Shown here: positions 14,437 through 23,936 of the stretch, in pieces
How the letters are laid out: the number at the start of each line of letters is the position of its first letter
Numbering within the stretch: position 1 is the stretch's first letter
Virus record (IMG/VR): IMGVR_UViG_3300037247_000528
Span: 1-45,378 of that record
DNA: 45,378 nucleotides
DNA from: a virus
Reading direction: 5' to 3' (one strand)
Made by a program: the position numbers and the translations under genes
Notes under the pieces: model-generated
Database searches by the model: none
Seen by the model: the letters and a program-made list of their open reading frames with translations, nothing else
What the model was told of the DNA's origin: nothing

Positions 14437-15915
14437 CTAGAACAGCTCTCCCCACGTCCACGAAGCCGAAGCCTCATGCGACGACCCACTGACCGCCTCA
14501 GCAGTGATGGTGGCGTGTTCGCCGGGATTCAGCTTCTTGTCGAGTTCATCAATGTTGATCAGCAGGGAGTCCGTTTTCCCCAGCGTTACCGTCAAGGCTT
14601 CTCGGCCGGTCCCCGAAGTCACCCCCGTTGCAGCGACATCGGTGGAGATCACCGACACGGCAGCATCCACGTCCGTGAAGGCAACTGGTCCCTCCAGCGT
14701 GGACTGGATGCGTACCCTGAAGATGATGGCCTTAGTAGCGTCGGTCGCCAGAGAGATGAACTCAGGCCTCACCCGGACGCGGTTGATCTCGCCCTGGTGG
14801 ATCAGGTTGTCCTTGATGGAGAGTATCGGCGTCTCCGTCGTCCCCAGCCCGGTTATGGCATTCGACGCCCCGTGGAGGACGGAGTCCTCTACGATGTGCC
14901 CTTCGGCGAAGCCCGCCATCGAAGAGGTCTTGACAGTCAGGTTGCTCGTGTTCGACGTGTTCTCCGCCGTCATGTGGAGAGGCAATGTCGGGTTCTGGAG
15001 GGATGGGCTGGTGTTGGCGTTAGCGAATTGGATGGTGTGAACCGTGTGATACTCACCGCTCTCGGGCTCCTCTATGGCGAAGGAGATGAGCCCAAAGCCC
15101 AGCCATTGGTAGCGAATCTGGAACACGTTGCCCTTCGTTGGGTCGAGGACGGGGAGAGCGCCACTACCATCTGCCACGTCCTGGTTCCATGAGGACTGGG
15201 CAATCCAGGTCTCCGTCGCTGCGACGCCGGCGACCGTCTCGGCGAACGTCCCTGCTACGCCCGTCGTGTCCGTATCCACAAGCGAGAAGGTGCCAGTCTT
15301 GTCGCCGTCGCTCCAGGCTTTGAAGATCACGGTGGCATTGTGGATGCTCGCACTCCAGCCGGCGCCGGTGTCGGAGAAGTCCGCTGCGGCTATTTTCACT
15401 GCCACCTCCCGTGCGGTATCACCACTGATGACCGCGACGGTCTTAGCCACTCCGTCAAGATTGATGGTGATGTCGCCCGATGCCGTGACCGCGCCGCTGG
15501 TGATGGTTACGGTCTGGACTTCGGGCTTGCCCTTCTCCCGGCGGAGGATGGAGAACGTCGCGCCGTTGTAGCCGAAGAACAGCCCGTCGCCGACATCCCC
15601 GATTCCAGCCAGCTGGAGGGAGTTAGCCACGCCCGTTGTGAAGAGAGCCGTGAAGCGGACTAACGCGCCCTGCCCCGGCTCGTACTTCAGCGCAGTCTTG
15701 GAGAGCATGTGGGCGCCTGAGTTGGCTGCCGCACCGCTCTGCACCACCGCCATGCCGTCAGCCTGGGTGATCGTGCCCGAAGCGTTCTCCTGCTTCTCGA
15801 TCAGCTCGGTGTTGATGTTGTATGGGAACTGGAGCTGGACAACCGGTGTGGGCTGGGCTACCAGCGCCTCCCCGAAGGCCGCTCTCTGTGGTTTGTCTAC
15901 GAGTAGATGGCTCAT
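14437..15915 (-). CDS. large tail fibre/baseplate protein, 492 aa
   Basis: Extended beta-rich composition with an internal jelly-roll-like region and several Gly/Thr-rich segments. ATG 15915 overlaps the stop of the preceding gene (ATGA) and is preferred to the start four codons upstream. No recognised catalytic motif. It is probably a structural part of the tail tip. Confidence 0.65.
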   Translation of the reverse strand: MSHLLVDKPQRAAFGEALVAQPTPVVQLQFPYNINTELIEKQENASGTITQADGMAVVQSGAAANSGAHMLSKTALKYEPGQGALVRFTALFTTGVANSLQLAGIGDVGDGLFFGYNGATFSILRREKGKPEVQTVTITSGAVTASGDITINLDGVAKTVAVISGDTAREVAVKIAAADFSDTGAGWSASIHNATVIFKAWSDGDKTGTFSLVDTDTTGVAGTFAETVAGVAATETWIAQSSWNQDVADGSGALPVLDPTKGNVFQIRYQWLGFGLISFAIEEPESGEYHTVHTIQFANANTSPSLQNPTLPLHMTAENTSNTSNLTVKTSSMAGFAEGHIVEDSVLHGASNAITGLGTTETPILSIKDNLIHQGEINRVRVRPEFISLATDATKAIIFRVRIQSTLEGPVAFTDVDAAVSVISTDVAATGVTSGTGREALTVTLGKTDSLLINIDELDKKLNPGEHATITAEAVSGSSHEASASWTWGELF

Positions 15916-16520
15916 AAGATATGCCACTCACTTCCGTCGGAGATTAGCTTAATGGCATTATACTGTGTGGAGACGACTTGGGTAGTCTCACCATCTATCG
16001 TCTCTGTCCCGTCGCCGTCGATGGTGACAGCGTTGACTGTCGCATCGATCTTCTTGATGTAGAACACCTTGCCCGTCCTCCCCACCGCTGTCGGCAGCGT
16101 GGCGGTGAACGCCCCCGCCGTGGCGTCACAGAGGATCACGGTGTCGGAGTCGGTCGCGGTGTAGGCTGCTGTCTTGGTGACGAGGGCCAGTGACTCCGTC
16201 TGATCATCTTCCAAAGCATTGATCGCGCTGTGGATTTCGCTCATCGCTTCTGCCGTGATGTGCAGTCGCACGTTTGCCCCTGCCAGGTGGGCAGCCGGTG
16301 ACGTGCCTTCTTCGCCACGGCTGAGGCTTGACAGTACGTCGCCCGATCGCGCTTCGACCTTCAGAATCTCGTCATCGCTGGTAATGTGAAACGGAAACGT
16401 GCTGGGGAACTCAGCTCCCTCGCCGGCCTCGAGCGTGAGCGAGACAGCAACATCGGAGATGCCAGCGACCAAGGTTCCAGCAGCGCGATTCGCAACCTTG
16501 AGAAAGGTCGTCGCTGTCAT
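15912..16520 (-). CDS. tail fibre-like protein, 202 aa
   Basis: The N-terminal region contains the phage-fibre signature FLKVANRAAGTLVAGISD and TSPAAHLAGANVRLHITAE. The C terminus (VFYIKKIDATVNAVTIDGDG, followed by TTQVV) has the beta-prism pattern of short fibre tips. It is coupled to the genes on both sides. Confidence 0.7.
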   Translation of the reverse strand: MTATTFLKVANRAAGTLVAGISDVAVSLTLEAGEGAEFPSTFPFHITSDDEILKVEARSGDVLSSLSRGEEGTSPAAHLAGANVRLHITAEAMSEIHSAINALEDDQTESLALVTKTAAYTATDSDTVILCDATAGAFTATLPTAVGRTGKVFYIKKIDATVNAVTIDGDGTETIDGETTQVVSTQYNAIKLISDGSEWHIL

Positions 16521-16714
16521 TCGACTCTCTTCTGATTGCCGCGCCCTACGGCCTCGCGCAACATGCGCTCGAAAGTCTGAGGCGGGGCCCCGAGGGCGAC
16601 ACGAAAGATTGCGGCATCTGGTGGCACCCCAGGCTGAACGAACGCTATGTCTTCGTCATACAGCACTTCGTCATAGAGCGCGTTGTCGTACAGTGCGAGG
16701 CCCGGCGTGCTCAT
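16517..16714 (-). CDS. small tail protein, 65 aa
   Basis: N terminus has a YDNALYDEVLYDEDIAF repeat of Tyr-Asp units. The C-terminal part (PPDAAIFRVALGAPPQTFER) resembles the C terminus of the next gene (ADPAIYEVSLGEVPQTLPR), so a short domain has been duplicated. Probably structural. Confidence 0.6.
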   Translation of the reverse strand: MSTPGLALYDNALYDEVLYDEDIAFVQPGVPPDAAIFRVALGAPPQTFERMLREAVGRGNQKRVE

Positions 16715-17403
16715 TCGACCTGCGCCTGCGTGTCTTCCTGCAACTTCTTGGCAGTCAAGCGGGGCAAGGTCTGCGGCACTTCACCGAGCGAGACTTCGTA
16801 GATGGCCGGGTCTGCCGAGACAGCGAAGCTAACGATGAGTCGCGGTCCGACCCCGGAGCGTAGGGCCGTTCGGAAGTGGCTGCCTACCTGATCTGATTCC
16901 TGATCTTCGTCGCCTATGAAGAACGTCATGGCGCTACCTTCAACCCACTCAGGCAGGCTAATAATCTCTTGAGCCACAAGGCTGAGGTCTGGGGTGTCGA
17001 AGTCTACTCCAGCGGTCGTGGCCGCAATTCCAGGCCAAAGTACCTGCGCCCGTGTTCTGAGATTGGTGATACGGCCATGACTGGTGGCTCCGACCACGCC
17101 GCCATCAAACTCAGCATGTGTCGGCGTTTCCGAGTTAGCTATCAGGAGGCCATCGATGCGTGCGTTCACGATGACTTCCGCTTCGGTACTCGCAGCCTCT
17201 AGCCTGACGACAGCGCTCTTAATGCGCGCCTGACGTGGGATCGGCACAGACGAAAACCGGGCAGCGAAAGCGAGATTCGCCGATGGTATCGAGAGGAACC
17301 CGAGCGAGAGATTGGAGCCCGTAGCGAAGGCATGAACACCATCGCTGACATGGACAGGTACATCACTGTCGCCCGCTACCAGAATCTCGATATCGGTGAT
17401 CAT
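16711..17403 (-). CDS. hypothetical tail protein, 230 aa
   Basis: Beta-rich, resembling a carbohydrate-binding or DNRLRE-like jelly-roll structural module, with IKSAVVRLEAASTEAEV as a strand pattern. C-terminal residues resemble the small gene that follows. Coupled to the Gp37-like gene by an ATGA overlap. Confidence 0.55.
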   Translation of the reverse strand: MITDIEILVAGDSDVPVHVSDGVHAFATGSNLSLGFLSIPSANLAFAARFSSVPIPRQARIKSAVVRLEAASTEAEVIVNARIDGLLIANSETPTHAEFDGGVVGATSHGRITNLRTRAQVLWPGIAATTAGVDFDTPDLSLVAQEIISLPEWVEGSAMTFFIGDEDQESDQVGSHFRTALRSGVGPRLIVSFAVSADPAIYEVSLGEVPQTLPRLTAKKLQEDTQAQVE

Positions 17404-18470
17404 CGCTTCGGCCCCTCAAGGATGCCGTGAATCTCCTCGATGCGCCGATCCACCTGGACGCCGACCACGTTGAAGTCTACGGTCACATCATAGCCGATAT
17501 CCCAGTCGCGGTGGATGATCGTAGGCTCTAGATTGAGCGGCGTCATCCTGGCGGTGAGGGCCTTTAGCAGAGACTCATCGATCACCCGGTCACCGGCCAT
17601 CTGAAGCTTGTCAGCGACAGCTTCAGCCTGTCGGGCATCGACGTGTCTCTCCCGGCGGAAGCTAGCAGTGATACTAGCCGAGTCGGTCACCTCAAGCACC
17701 GTGCGGGCTGCGCCGGCCCCGGAGCCCAGCACGTAGACAGCATTCGCAATGCGCCGGTTGTCCCGCACGTATACGGCCTCGCCTACGTTGTCGCGGGCGA
17801 CGGAGAAGACTACGGGCGTATCGCCGCTGGTCACGGTCGCGTCGATGGGCTCGCTCACCTGGTATTGGTAGCCGGTACCGTTCGGCAAAAGCACGACATC
17901 ATGGATCACGTTGCCCTTCAGGGCGAGCTCTTCCAGCACAGCCAGCAGATTCTCCCATCGGGCGTTCTTGTCCACAGTCGCGCCAAAGCCGTGAGTACCC
18001 TGGGCTGTGAAGGTGATGCCGTCGAGCTCCCCGTTCACGTCGCGGTCGGAATCCGTGGGTGCGGTAAGATGATCCTCCACGTAGTGGATCATCGCCGTCT
18101 CCGCCACGATGCCGGTCTGGGCGTCGAAGTCGCTCCCGTCAACGTTGATCTCGCGGTTCGCCAGCCAGAAACCCTTGAGGTCCGGCCCTTGGAGTTTCCA
18201 GAGCTGGGTGATGGCATCGTACTCGGGCTGCTCTACGTGGCCGGCAAACCGGGAGACCTTATCTCGTAGAAGCTCGAAGACTGCATCCTCGGGAAGCCCC
18301 GGCTGAAGGTAGGGGAGGATGGCCGAGTCAACATCGTCCTTGTGGACGGAGATGCTGAAGGCCCCCGCCTTCACCGGCCGGCGCCACCACTGAAGCGACT
18401 TGAAGAAAGGCATCTGGCCCAGCACTGCCAGCGTGCGGGGGTTGCGGAATTGCAGGGTGTACTCAGCCAC
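17400..18470 (-). CDS. ReqiPepy6 Gp37-like tail hub protein
   Basis: 356 aa; GTG start 18470 overlaps the stop of the preceding gene. Begins AEYTLQFRNPRTLAVLGQM and carries the family-like LWKLQGPDLKGFWLANREI and a conserved RIANAVYVLGSG segment. This family (Siph_Gp37) is a baseplate hub component in phages of high- and low-GC Gram-positive bacteria. It lies between Dit and fibre genes, as expected. Confidence 0.75.
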   Translation of the reverse strand: MAEYTLQFRNPRTLAVLGQMPFFKSLQWWRRPVKAGAFSISVHKDDVDSAILPYLQPGLPEDAVFELLRDKVSRFAGHVEQPEYDAITQLWKLQGPDLKGFWLANREINVDGSDFDAQTGIVAETAMIHYVEDHLTAPTDSDRDVNGELDGITFTAQGTHGFGATVDKNARWENLLAVLEELALKGNVIHDVVLLPNGTGYQYQVSEPIDATVTSGDTPVVFSVARDNVGEAVYVRDNRRIANAVYVLGSGAGAARTVLEVTDSASITASFRRERHVDARQAEAVADKLQMAGDRVIDESLLKALTARMTPLNLEPTIIHRDWDIGYDVTVDFNVVGVQVDRRIEEIHGILEGPKR

Positions 18471-18705
18471 CGAACCTCGTCAGTAGTGCTGCCTTTAGGC
18501 CGGCGACCGTGGTAGCCGCGTTGAGGTCGGTAACGAGCTTCTCATCGGGCGTGGGCTGGCCCTCAGCCTGGAACCGGGCGAATTCCTCTGCGGTCAGCGG
18601 CTCCCGGCCCGTCTCGACGCCATCCCCGTCCTTGATGATCCAGTCGGTGCCCACGGCCTCGCGGGTCTCGATTACCTTTCCGGCACTGTAGAGTATGCTT
18701 TTCAT
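18463..18705 (-). CDS. hypothetical small tail-region protein, 80 aa
   Basis: Short soluble protein with IETREAVGTDWIIKDGDG and a C-terminal helix (LNAATTVAGLKAALLTRFGG). Strong SD AGGAGGG. Unknown family; position suggests tail assembly. Confidence 0.6.
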   Translation of the reverse strand: MKSILYSAGKVIETREAVGTDWIIKDGDGVETGREPLTAEEFARFQAEGQPTPDEKLVTDLNAATTVAGLKAALLTRFGG

Positions 18706-18714
18706 ATAGCCCTC

Positions 18715-19782
18715 CTAGGAGGAATCTCGCAACCGAACAGCGGCATAAAGAGCCGCCAATGTGTCAGTGACGGCGGGCGCTGGATCGGGCAGTCCGTTGT
18801 TAGCCCAGTTCGCCCCAGCATTGGCGTCAGTCCGCAGGATGGGTTCAGGAGCCGCTGTTATAGACGCGGCTCCCGCAGTGATCGGCACGGTCACGGCATT
18901 TACGGTATTCGGCCCAAGGAAGGAGCCGCCTGTCGCATCACTGACGTAAGCCAAGAAGTAATAGCCTGGTGTCAGCGTGAGGCTGATCGTATCCTCCACT
19001 GTGGTACTTGCGCCATCAATAGCGAGGGCGCTACCCCCATCTAGAAGCAAGGCACCAGGCGTCAACCCGTCAACCGACTCGTCCGCCTCATATACACCGA
19101 GCCGCACTTTTTCTCCCCCGTTAGCAGCGGCATCCACGCGCAGAGCGATCCGGTCAAAGGTCATGACCTGACGAACCGCGATGAGTATGAAAAGCACCCT
19201 ATCTGCCTGGGAAGCTTGCGCTTGACCGAGCGAGCTAAGCCAATACCAGCCAGGCACCGTGTAACGAGTCAGACCCGCTCGGGCTACATATGCTGGGGAT
19301 GGCACGGGTGCCCGCGTATACTCCCGCTCATCCGTCAGCGCCGTGATCGCGCCGCTCGGTGCGATCTGGAAGCTCGCCAACGGTATCTCCCAGGTCACAC
19401 CGTCCACCTGGGTCAGCGCGGGAATCGTGGTCACATCGTCGGCGCTGGTGATGATGACTAGGCGCACGGTGCGCGCCGCCCAATTCTTCTGAAGTACGAG
19501 GCGCCGGCCCGTGGTGCCAGCACCGCCAGGATCGTTGCTCGTAAGAGGATTGGAGGCGTCGTTCTCGTACACCGTGCCATCCACGACGGCGTGACCCGTG
19601 TTGGCGGTGATGTTGTTGTCGCCGGTAGACGTGACGGCAAGCTCGTTGAGGATGCCCGGCACGACGCCCACGTTGGCCCCTGTGGCGAGCCCCAGCGTCT
19701 CAAGTAGAAGGCGCAGTGCATCCTGGCTATAGGGACCGCCGTCGCCGACGCCATCTTGCCAGTAGAGGGATCGTTCAGTCAT
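18715..19782 (-). CDS. tail fibre/appendage protein, 355 aa
   Basis: The N-terminal ~170 residues have the pattern of a fibre N-terminal module (LYWQDGVGDGGPYSQDAL, LTDEREYTRAPVP), and the C-terminal half resembles a beta-sandwich binding module (VRLGVYEADESVDGL, PGYYFLAYVSDATGG). Good SD (AGGAG). A receptor-binding role is inferred. Confidence 0.65.
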   Translation of the reverse strand: MTERSLYWQDGVGDGGPYSQDALRLLLETLGLATGANVGVVPGILNELAVTSTGDNNITANTGHAVVDGTVYENDASNPLTSNDPGGAGTTGRRLVLQKNWAARTVRLVIITSADDVTTIPALTQVDGVTWEIPLASFQIAPSGAITALTDEREYTRAPVPSPAYVARAGLTRYTVPGWYWLSSLGQAQASQADRVLFILIAVRQVMTFDRIALRVDAAANGGEKVRLGVYEADESVDGLTPGALLLDGGSALAIDGASTTVEDTISLTLTPGYYFLAYVSDATGGSFLGPNTVNAVTVPITAGAASITAAPEPILRTDANAGANWANNGLPDPAPAVTDTLAALYAAVRLRDSS

Positions 19783-19786
19783 AGCG

Positions 19787-20623
19787 TCACACTCCTAGGA
19801 ATCGCGTCAGATAGTCCACCAGCGCCGTCACGGTCCCTGAGCTGACGGAGAAGGTGATTACATTGTTGCCCGGCTCAAGCGTCCAGAACCCGCTGTCTGC
19901 GGAAAGGAAGTCTATCTTGTTGATGCTGCCAATCTTGGCCGTTCTCAGCTTCGAGTCGATCACCAAGTTCTGGCCCGCGTTGATCGTGAGCCCCACAAAC
20001 TGGAGTTTCTTTCCGGTCGTGGTGTTGCGGATGATCGGGTTGGTACAGGCGCCAGGGATGGTGATGTCCGGGAAGCTCGGCATGTTGCCCAGATTGTTGA
20101 CGATGGTCGTGCCCGTCCCGTCTGCAAACGAGAGCGGCACGGTGATCGGCACCGACAGGCCCGAGCCGCTGTTGGCGACCGTCTCATTGTTCTCCGTCGG
20201 GTTGTACCAGGTCGGGTCCGGGCAGCGAAATGAGATAGCCACGCGGTCCATGAGCGGCCCACGGTAGTTGTTGAAGCGTGGCCCGTCTTCCACCAAGCAG
20301 TCGATGGCGTAGAGAGTAGCGGCCGGGGTGTATCTCAGGGTGCCCACGCCCAGCGCTGGGTTGAGCGCGGTGATCAAGGTCTGGTGCTGATCCTGAAGAT
20401 CCGAAAAGCTGGAGCCCTGCACGGTGAGATTGAGGCCGAGGAAGCGCGGCTCGAAGGTGAGGCGCTTCCATGTCTCGCCATCGCGGTTCGGCGTCTTCAC
20501 CGTGTCGTGCAGGATCGAAGGGATACCGGCGTTGCGGAGCGCCCCTAGCAGCGACAGCACCGTGCCATCGTCCAGGTCGATCACGTTGCCGTCGGCATCC
20601 GTGTAGGTGAGGGCAGTTACCAC
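19787..20623 (-). CDS. distal tail protein (Dit-like)
   Basis: 278 aa, GTG start 20623 with AAGGAG upstream. Contains KTPNRDGETWKRLTFEPR, LQDQHQTLITALNP and FRCPDPTWYNP, the typical order of siphovirus Dit/'tail component' proteins. Dit forms the hexameric base of the tail tip. It lies directly after the tape measure apart from the inserted lipoprotein gene. Confidence 0.8.
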   Translation of the reverse strand: MVTALTYTDADGNVIDLDDGTVLSLLGALRNAGIPSILHDTVKTPNRDGETWKRLTFEPRFLGLNLTVQGSSFSDLQDQHQTLITALNPALGVGTLRYTPAATLYAIDCLVEDGPRFNNYRGPLMDRVAISFRCPDPTWYNPTENNETVANSGSGLSVPITVPLSFADGTGTTIVNNLGNMPSFPDITIPGACTNPIIRNTTTGKKLQFVGLTINAGQNLVIDSKLRTAKIGSINKIDFLSADSGFWTLEPGNNVITFSVSSGTVTALVDYLTRFLGV

Positions 20624-20633
20624 ATCAGGCTCC

Positions 20634-20663
20634 TTGACAGGTCACACTCAGCGGGTGTATGCT
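20634..20663 (+). promoter_or_regulatory. plus-strand promoter for the lipoprotein gene
   Basis: TTGACA (20634-20639), 18-nt spacer, TATGCT (20658-20663), ending 32 nt before an ATG that has its own AAAGGAG. It overlaps the start region of the leftward Dit gene, so the two starts face opposite directions. Confidence 0.7.
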
Positions 20664-20695
20664 CAGCCTTGCCCCGCCGAAAGGAGAATAGCGCA

Positions 20696-21052
20696 ATGAG
20701 ACTCATCGGACTAACCCTGGCCCTCGGGCTTCTGCTGGCCGCGTGCACGAGTGGGGATGGCAGCGATCCCGATCGGATCCTACAGCTACCAACTGGCGAT
20801 ATCACCGAGATCGACTTTCGCCTACAGGCTCGCGCCGGCCTAATGGATATGGCTGGCCTAGTAGGGAATGTTCTGCTCGACCGTCCCCATATATGTGACA
20901 GCATTGCTGATCTGAACGCTGAAGACGCAGCGAAGCTCCTCATCATGGTGGAACGTCCCGGCGGTTCAGCTACGCCATTCAGCGAGGCTATCTCCGACGA
21001 CCAGCAACGGGCCGCCGCCATCATCAAAGAAGAGTGCGCCCGCATCCGATAA
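20696..21052 (+). CDS. plus-strand lipoprotein (moron-like), 118 aa
   Basis: ATG 20696 follows AAAGGAG. The N terminus MRLIGLTLALGLLLAAC is a type II signal peptide with a lipobox (LLAAC), so Cys17 is the probable lipidation site. The mature part is acidic and helical (TEIDFRLQARAGLMDMAG; IISDDQ-like C terminus ending KEECARIR). It is the only convincing plus-strand gene, has its own promoter and interrupts the tail operon between tape measure and Dit. Surface lipoproteins in this setting often alter the host surface or exclude other phages; that role is inferred. Confidence 0.85.
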   Translation: MRLIGLTLALGLLLAACTSGDGSDPDRILQLPTGDITEIDFRLQARAGLMDMAGLVGNVLLDRPHICDSIADLNAEDAAKLLIMVERPGGSATPFSEAISDDQQRAAAIIKEECARIR

Positions 21053-21059
21053 GCGCTCA

Positions 21060-23936
21060 TTAGACTCCCTCCGCCGCTAGCTGATCGCCCAGCTCTAGGC
21101 CGGCCATCTCTACCGCGTGCGTAATAGCGGCCGGGGACTTCTCCTCTACATTCACAATGACCGTGATGTTCTGAGCGGGCGTGCCCGCCGCGAGCGCTAG
21201 TGGCGCGCGAGCAGCCATCGGCACCCCCGGCCCCATGCCTACAGCCGGCGCAGTGCCACCACCGATAATCCCCGCACCGAACAGATTCTCGATTGCTGCT
21301 GGCCCAAGCTGCCCCGAGATGATGAGGCGGCGTATCTCGCGCCACATGCCTTGTTGCTCGCTCAGGGCATCGGTGACTTCCTCTACGGCATCCCTTTGTG
21401 CCGTGAGATCATCGATGATGGCAGCCTGGACATCCGGTGGTACGCCCATCTGCGTCATCGCCAGCTTGAGATCGGCTACCTGATCATTGAGGATCGCATC
21501 CATCTGAGCGGCGTAATCCCCCCAGAGACTCAGCGCCTCCTCCGCCGCGTCGCGTGAAACCCCGAAGATCGAGGCCAGCAACGCCGGCAGATCGCGGCGG
21601 TAGTCCTCGAATGCACGATCAATAAGCTCGAAGACCGACAGTTGGCTCTCAAGGCTGCGCGTCACACGCTCAGCCCCGACCGCTATCTCTTCCTCAACCG
21701 CTGCCAGGTCCCGCGCCGGCCCGAGTAGCGCCAGCACCTCCGCCTCAGTCATGTCCAGCGCATCTGCTACTAGGCGCACCGCTGCGTTTAGGTCCTGTAG
21801 GTCGCTTGCTAGTCCGAAGCGCAGGTCCAACTCCCGGCCTGTGAGGCCCGCCTGGGTGGCGAGAGTCGCGAAGGCACCAGCAAGTTCTTCCTCAGCAGCC
21901 CGCGCCGCGTCGATCAACGCCTGCTCTGTGTTGCGCGTCATCGCCTCAACGAATTGAAGCTGATCGCCGATGGTGGTGAAGTCGGCCGCCAGCATGAACT
22001 CCATGATCCGCTTGAGCTCTTCGGGGCCGACAGCTGGACGATCTAGGAAGGCAGTCTCGATACCATCGATGATGTTGTCGCCGACAGCCTCACCGAGATT
22101 GCTGGCGGCAGACAACTCCGAACTTGACGGTACGAGTGAATCCACAACTGCGTCCACAACGCTCACGCGCATGAGTTCTCGGTCTACCTGGCTAAGCAAC
22201 TGGCGCCCCACCGCCTGGCCACCTAACGCACCGAAAGCGGCTACAGCCAGGGCTGTCTCGACCCGGAGTTCTCGGACGCGAGCGCTTGCCTGCTCTGCGC
22301 CAGCAAGAATCGCACTGAAAGCCTGATTGGTTACGGCCTCTTCTTCGAGGCGAGCGAGTTGATCGTCCACTTTCCCAATTTCAAAGCGCAGCTTCTCAAG
22401 ATGCCCTTTCGCCACGAGACCACGCTCGCCGAACTCCTGAAACGCATCACCGACGATGGGGAGTTTGTTGAGCCCCAGCACCGAAACAGTAACGGCGAAT
22501 TCGATCAGGTCTTCGATGAACTTCAGCAAGTGGCGCCGGGCCTTGAGTGCGCTTATGCCCATCTCATCAAGGTCGCCCATGATAAGCTTTATGCTGCCAA
22601 CTATCAATACGGTCGCAGCCGCTATCGTTACGTGCGGGAACGCCAAGGCCATCACCACAGCAATCGCTGTAAGAGCCGCGATGAGCGGCACTTTGTTAGT
22701 CAATATGAACTCAACGAACGTGCGGAACGCCCCGGCTGTGTCCTCTATTACAGGACGCCAATCATCAAAGAACTGCCTCGCCGTGTCGAGCGCCTGGGGC
22801 AAGAACGTTTCAATCGCTGGGATCACGTCCTCACGCAGCGTTGCCACCAGCGCTCGTAGTCCCGGCTCCATTTCCTGGCCGATGGTGAACAGCACATCCT
22901 CGAAGCCCGAACGCAAGAGCGAGAGCTGCGCCCCCAGGCTTTCCAGTTGCTTCTCTGCAACCTCGGCTGTCGTGCCAGCCGCGTCTCGAAGCGCCCTCTC
23001 ATACTCCCTGATGGCCTCAGACGTGCCCAGCAGAGGCAGAATGACGCCCTGGATGCGAGCCGTGAAGCCCAATGCCTCCAGTGCCGCGACGCGCTGTTCG
23101 TCGCTCAGGTTGGTTAAGGCGCCCTCAAGATCGCCTACAATATCGGCCAGGTTGTTGATGTTGCCGCTCGCATCGAAGACTTCAACGCCCAGCCGAGCGT
23201 AGGCGTCGGCGCTATTCACCGCCGCCGAGGTCATGATCCGCAAGATACGCGCGAGCCCGGTGCCGGCCAGCTCACCCTTGACGCCCTGATCGGCAAACGC
23301 GGCCAGGACCGCGACGCCTTCCTCTACATCGATCTTGAAGCTCTTGAGCGCGGCACCGGCGTCTCTGGTAAGGGCGATTGAGAATTGCTCGACTGTTGCG
23401 TTGGCGAGCGTATTCGCCTTAACCAGAACATCCGAAACACGCACCATATTCTCGATATTCTGAGCGGTATCGTCCACGGTGAGCCCGAGCGCGGACTGTG
23501 CATCGGTGAGCAGGTCGGTGGCCAGAGCCATATCAAACATGCCCGCCTGTGCGAACGCGGCCACCTTCGGCAGAGCGCCGACGGATTGCTCGGCGCTAAG
23601 CCCCGCACTAGCCAGGAAGAAGTAGGACTCCGCCGCCTGCGTCATGGAGAAGGTGGTTGTCTTCGCCACGTCGCGGGCAGTCTTCTCCATTGTCTCGACC
23701 ATCGCATCATCGAGATCGCCCATGATCGCAATGCTCTTGGTCATGGCACTGTCGAAGCTGATGAAGGTCGCTGCCGCTGCCACGGCAAGGCCAGCCAGGG
23801 CGACGGCCCCAACCATCCCAGCCCGGCGTACCACCTTACGCATCTTGTCGGCGGCGTTGCCAACCCGCCCCAGCACCTTACTCGCCTGGTCGCGGGCTTT
23901 GATCAGGATGTTGATCTCACCCGCTGTTAGGCCCAA
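21060..23936 (-). CDS. tail tape measure protein (TP901-like)
   Basis: 958 aa. The N-terminal GLTAGEINILIKARDQASKV, a hydrophobic segment (about residues 40-60), the TP901 core (about 65-340, with ARDVAKTTTFSMTQAAESYF) and a second hydrophobic stretch near 410-440 match a tape measure protein, which sets tail length and helps DNA entry. No peptidase or lysozyme domain was seen. It overlaps the chaperone frameshift gene by 20 nt. Confidence 0.9.
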   Translation of the reverse strand: MGLTAGEINILIKARDQASKVLGRVGNAADKMRKVVRRAGMVGAVALAGLAVAAAATFISFDSAMTKSIAIMGDLDDAMVETMEKTARDVAKTTTFSMTQAAESYFFLASAGLSAEQSVGALPKVAAFAQAGMFDMALATDLLTDAQSALGLTVDDTAQNIENMVRVSDVLVKANTLANATVEQFSIALTRDAGAALKSFKIDVEEGVAVLAAFADQGVKGELAGTGLARILRIMTSAAVNSADAYARLGVEVFDASGNINNLADIVGDLEGALTNLSDEQRVAALEALGFTARIQGVILPLLGTSEAIREYERALRDAAGTTAEVAEKQLESLGAQLSLLRSGFEDVLFTIGQEMEPGLRALVATLREDVIPAIETFLPQALDTARQFFDDWRPVIEDTAGAFRTFVEFILTNKVPLIAALTAIAVVMALAFPHVTIAAATVLIVGSIKLIMGDLDEMGISALKARRHLLKFIEDLIEFAVTVSVLGLNKLPIVGDAFQEFGERGLVAKGHLEKLRFEIGKVDDQLARLEEEAVTNQAFSAILAGAEQASARVRELRVETALAVAAFGALGGQAVGRQLLSQVDRELMRVSVVDAVVDSLVPSSSELSAASNLGEAVGDNIIDGIETAFLDRPAVGPEELKRIMEFMLAADFTTIGDQLQFVEAMTRNTEQALIDAARAAEEELAGAFATLATQAGLTGRELDLRFGLASDLQDLNAAVRLVADALDMTEAEVLALLGPARDLAAVEEEIAVGAERVTRSLESQLSVFELIDRAFEDYRRDLPALLASIFGVSRDAAEEALSLWGDYAAQMDAILNDQVADLKLAMTQMGVPPDVQAAIIDDLTAQRDAVEEVTDALSEQQGMWREIRRLIISGQLGPAAIENLFGAGIIGGGTAPAVGMGPGVPMAARAPLALAAGTPAQNITVIVNVEEKSPAAITHAVEMAGLELGDQLAAEGV

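Noticed and set aside
19216-19461. Plus-strand small frames in tail genes
   Set aside because: Shadows of beta-rich tail proteins.
22456-23202. Plus-strand open frame of 248 codons in the tape measure gene
   Set aside because: Shadow of a long helical gene in GC-rich DNA; no coding features.
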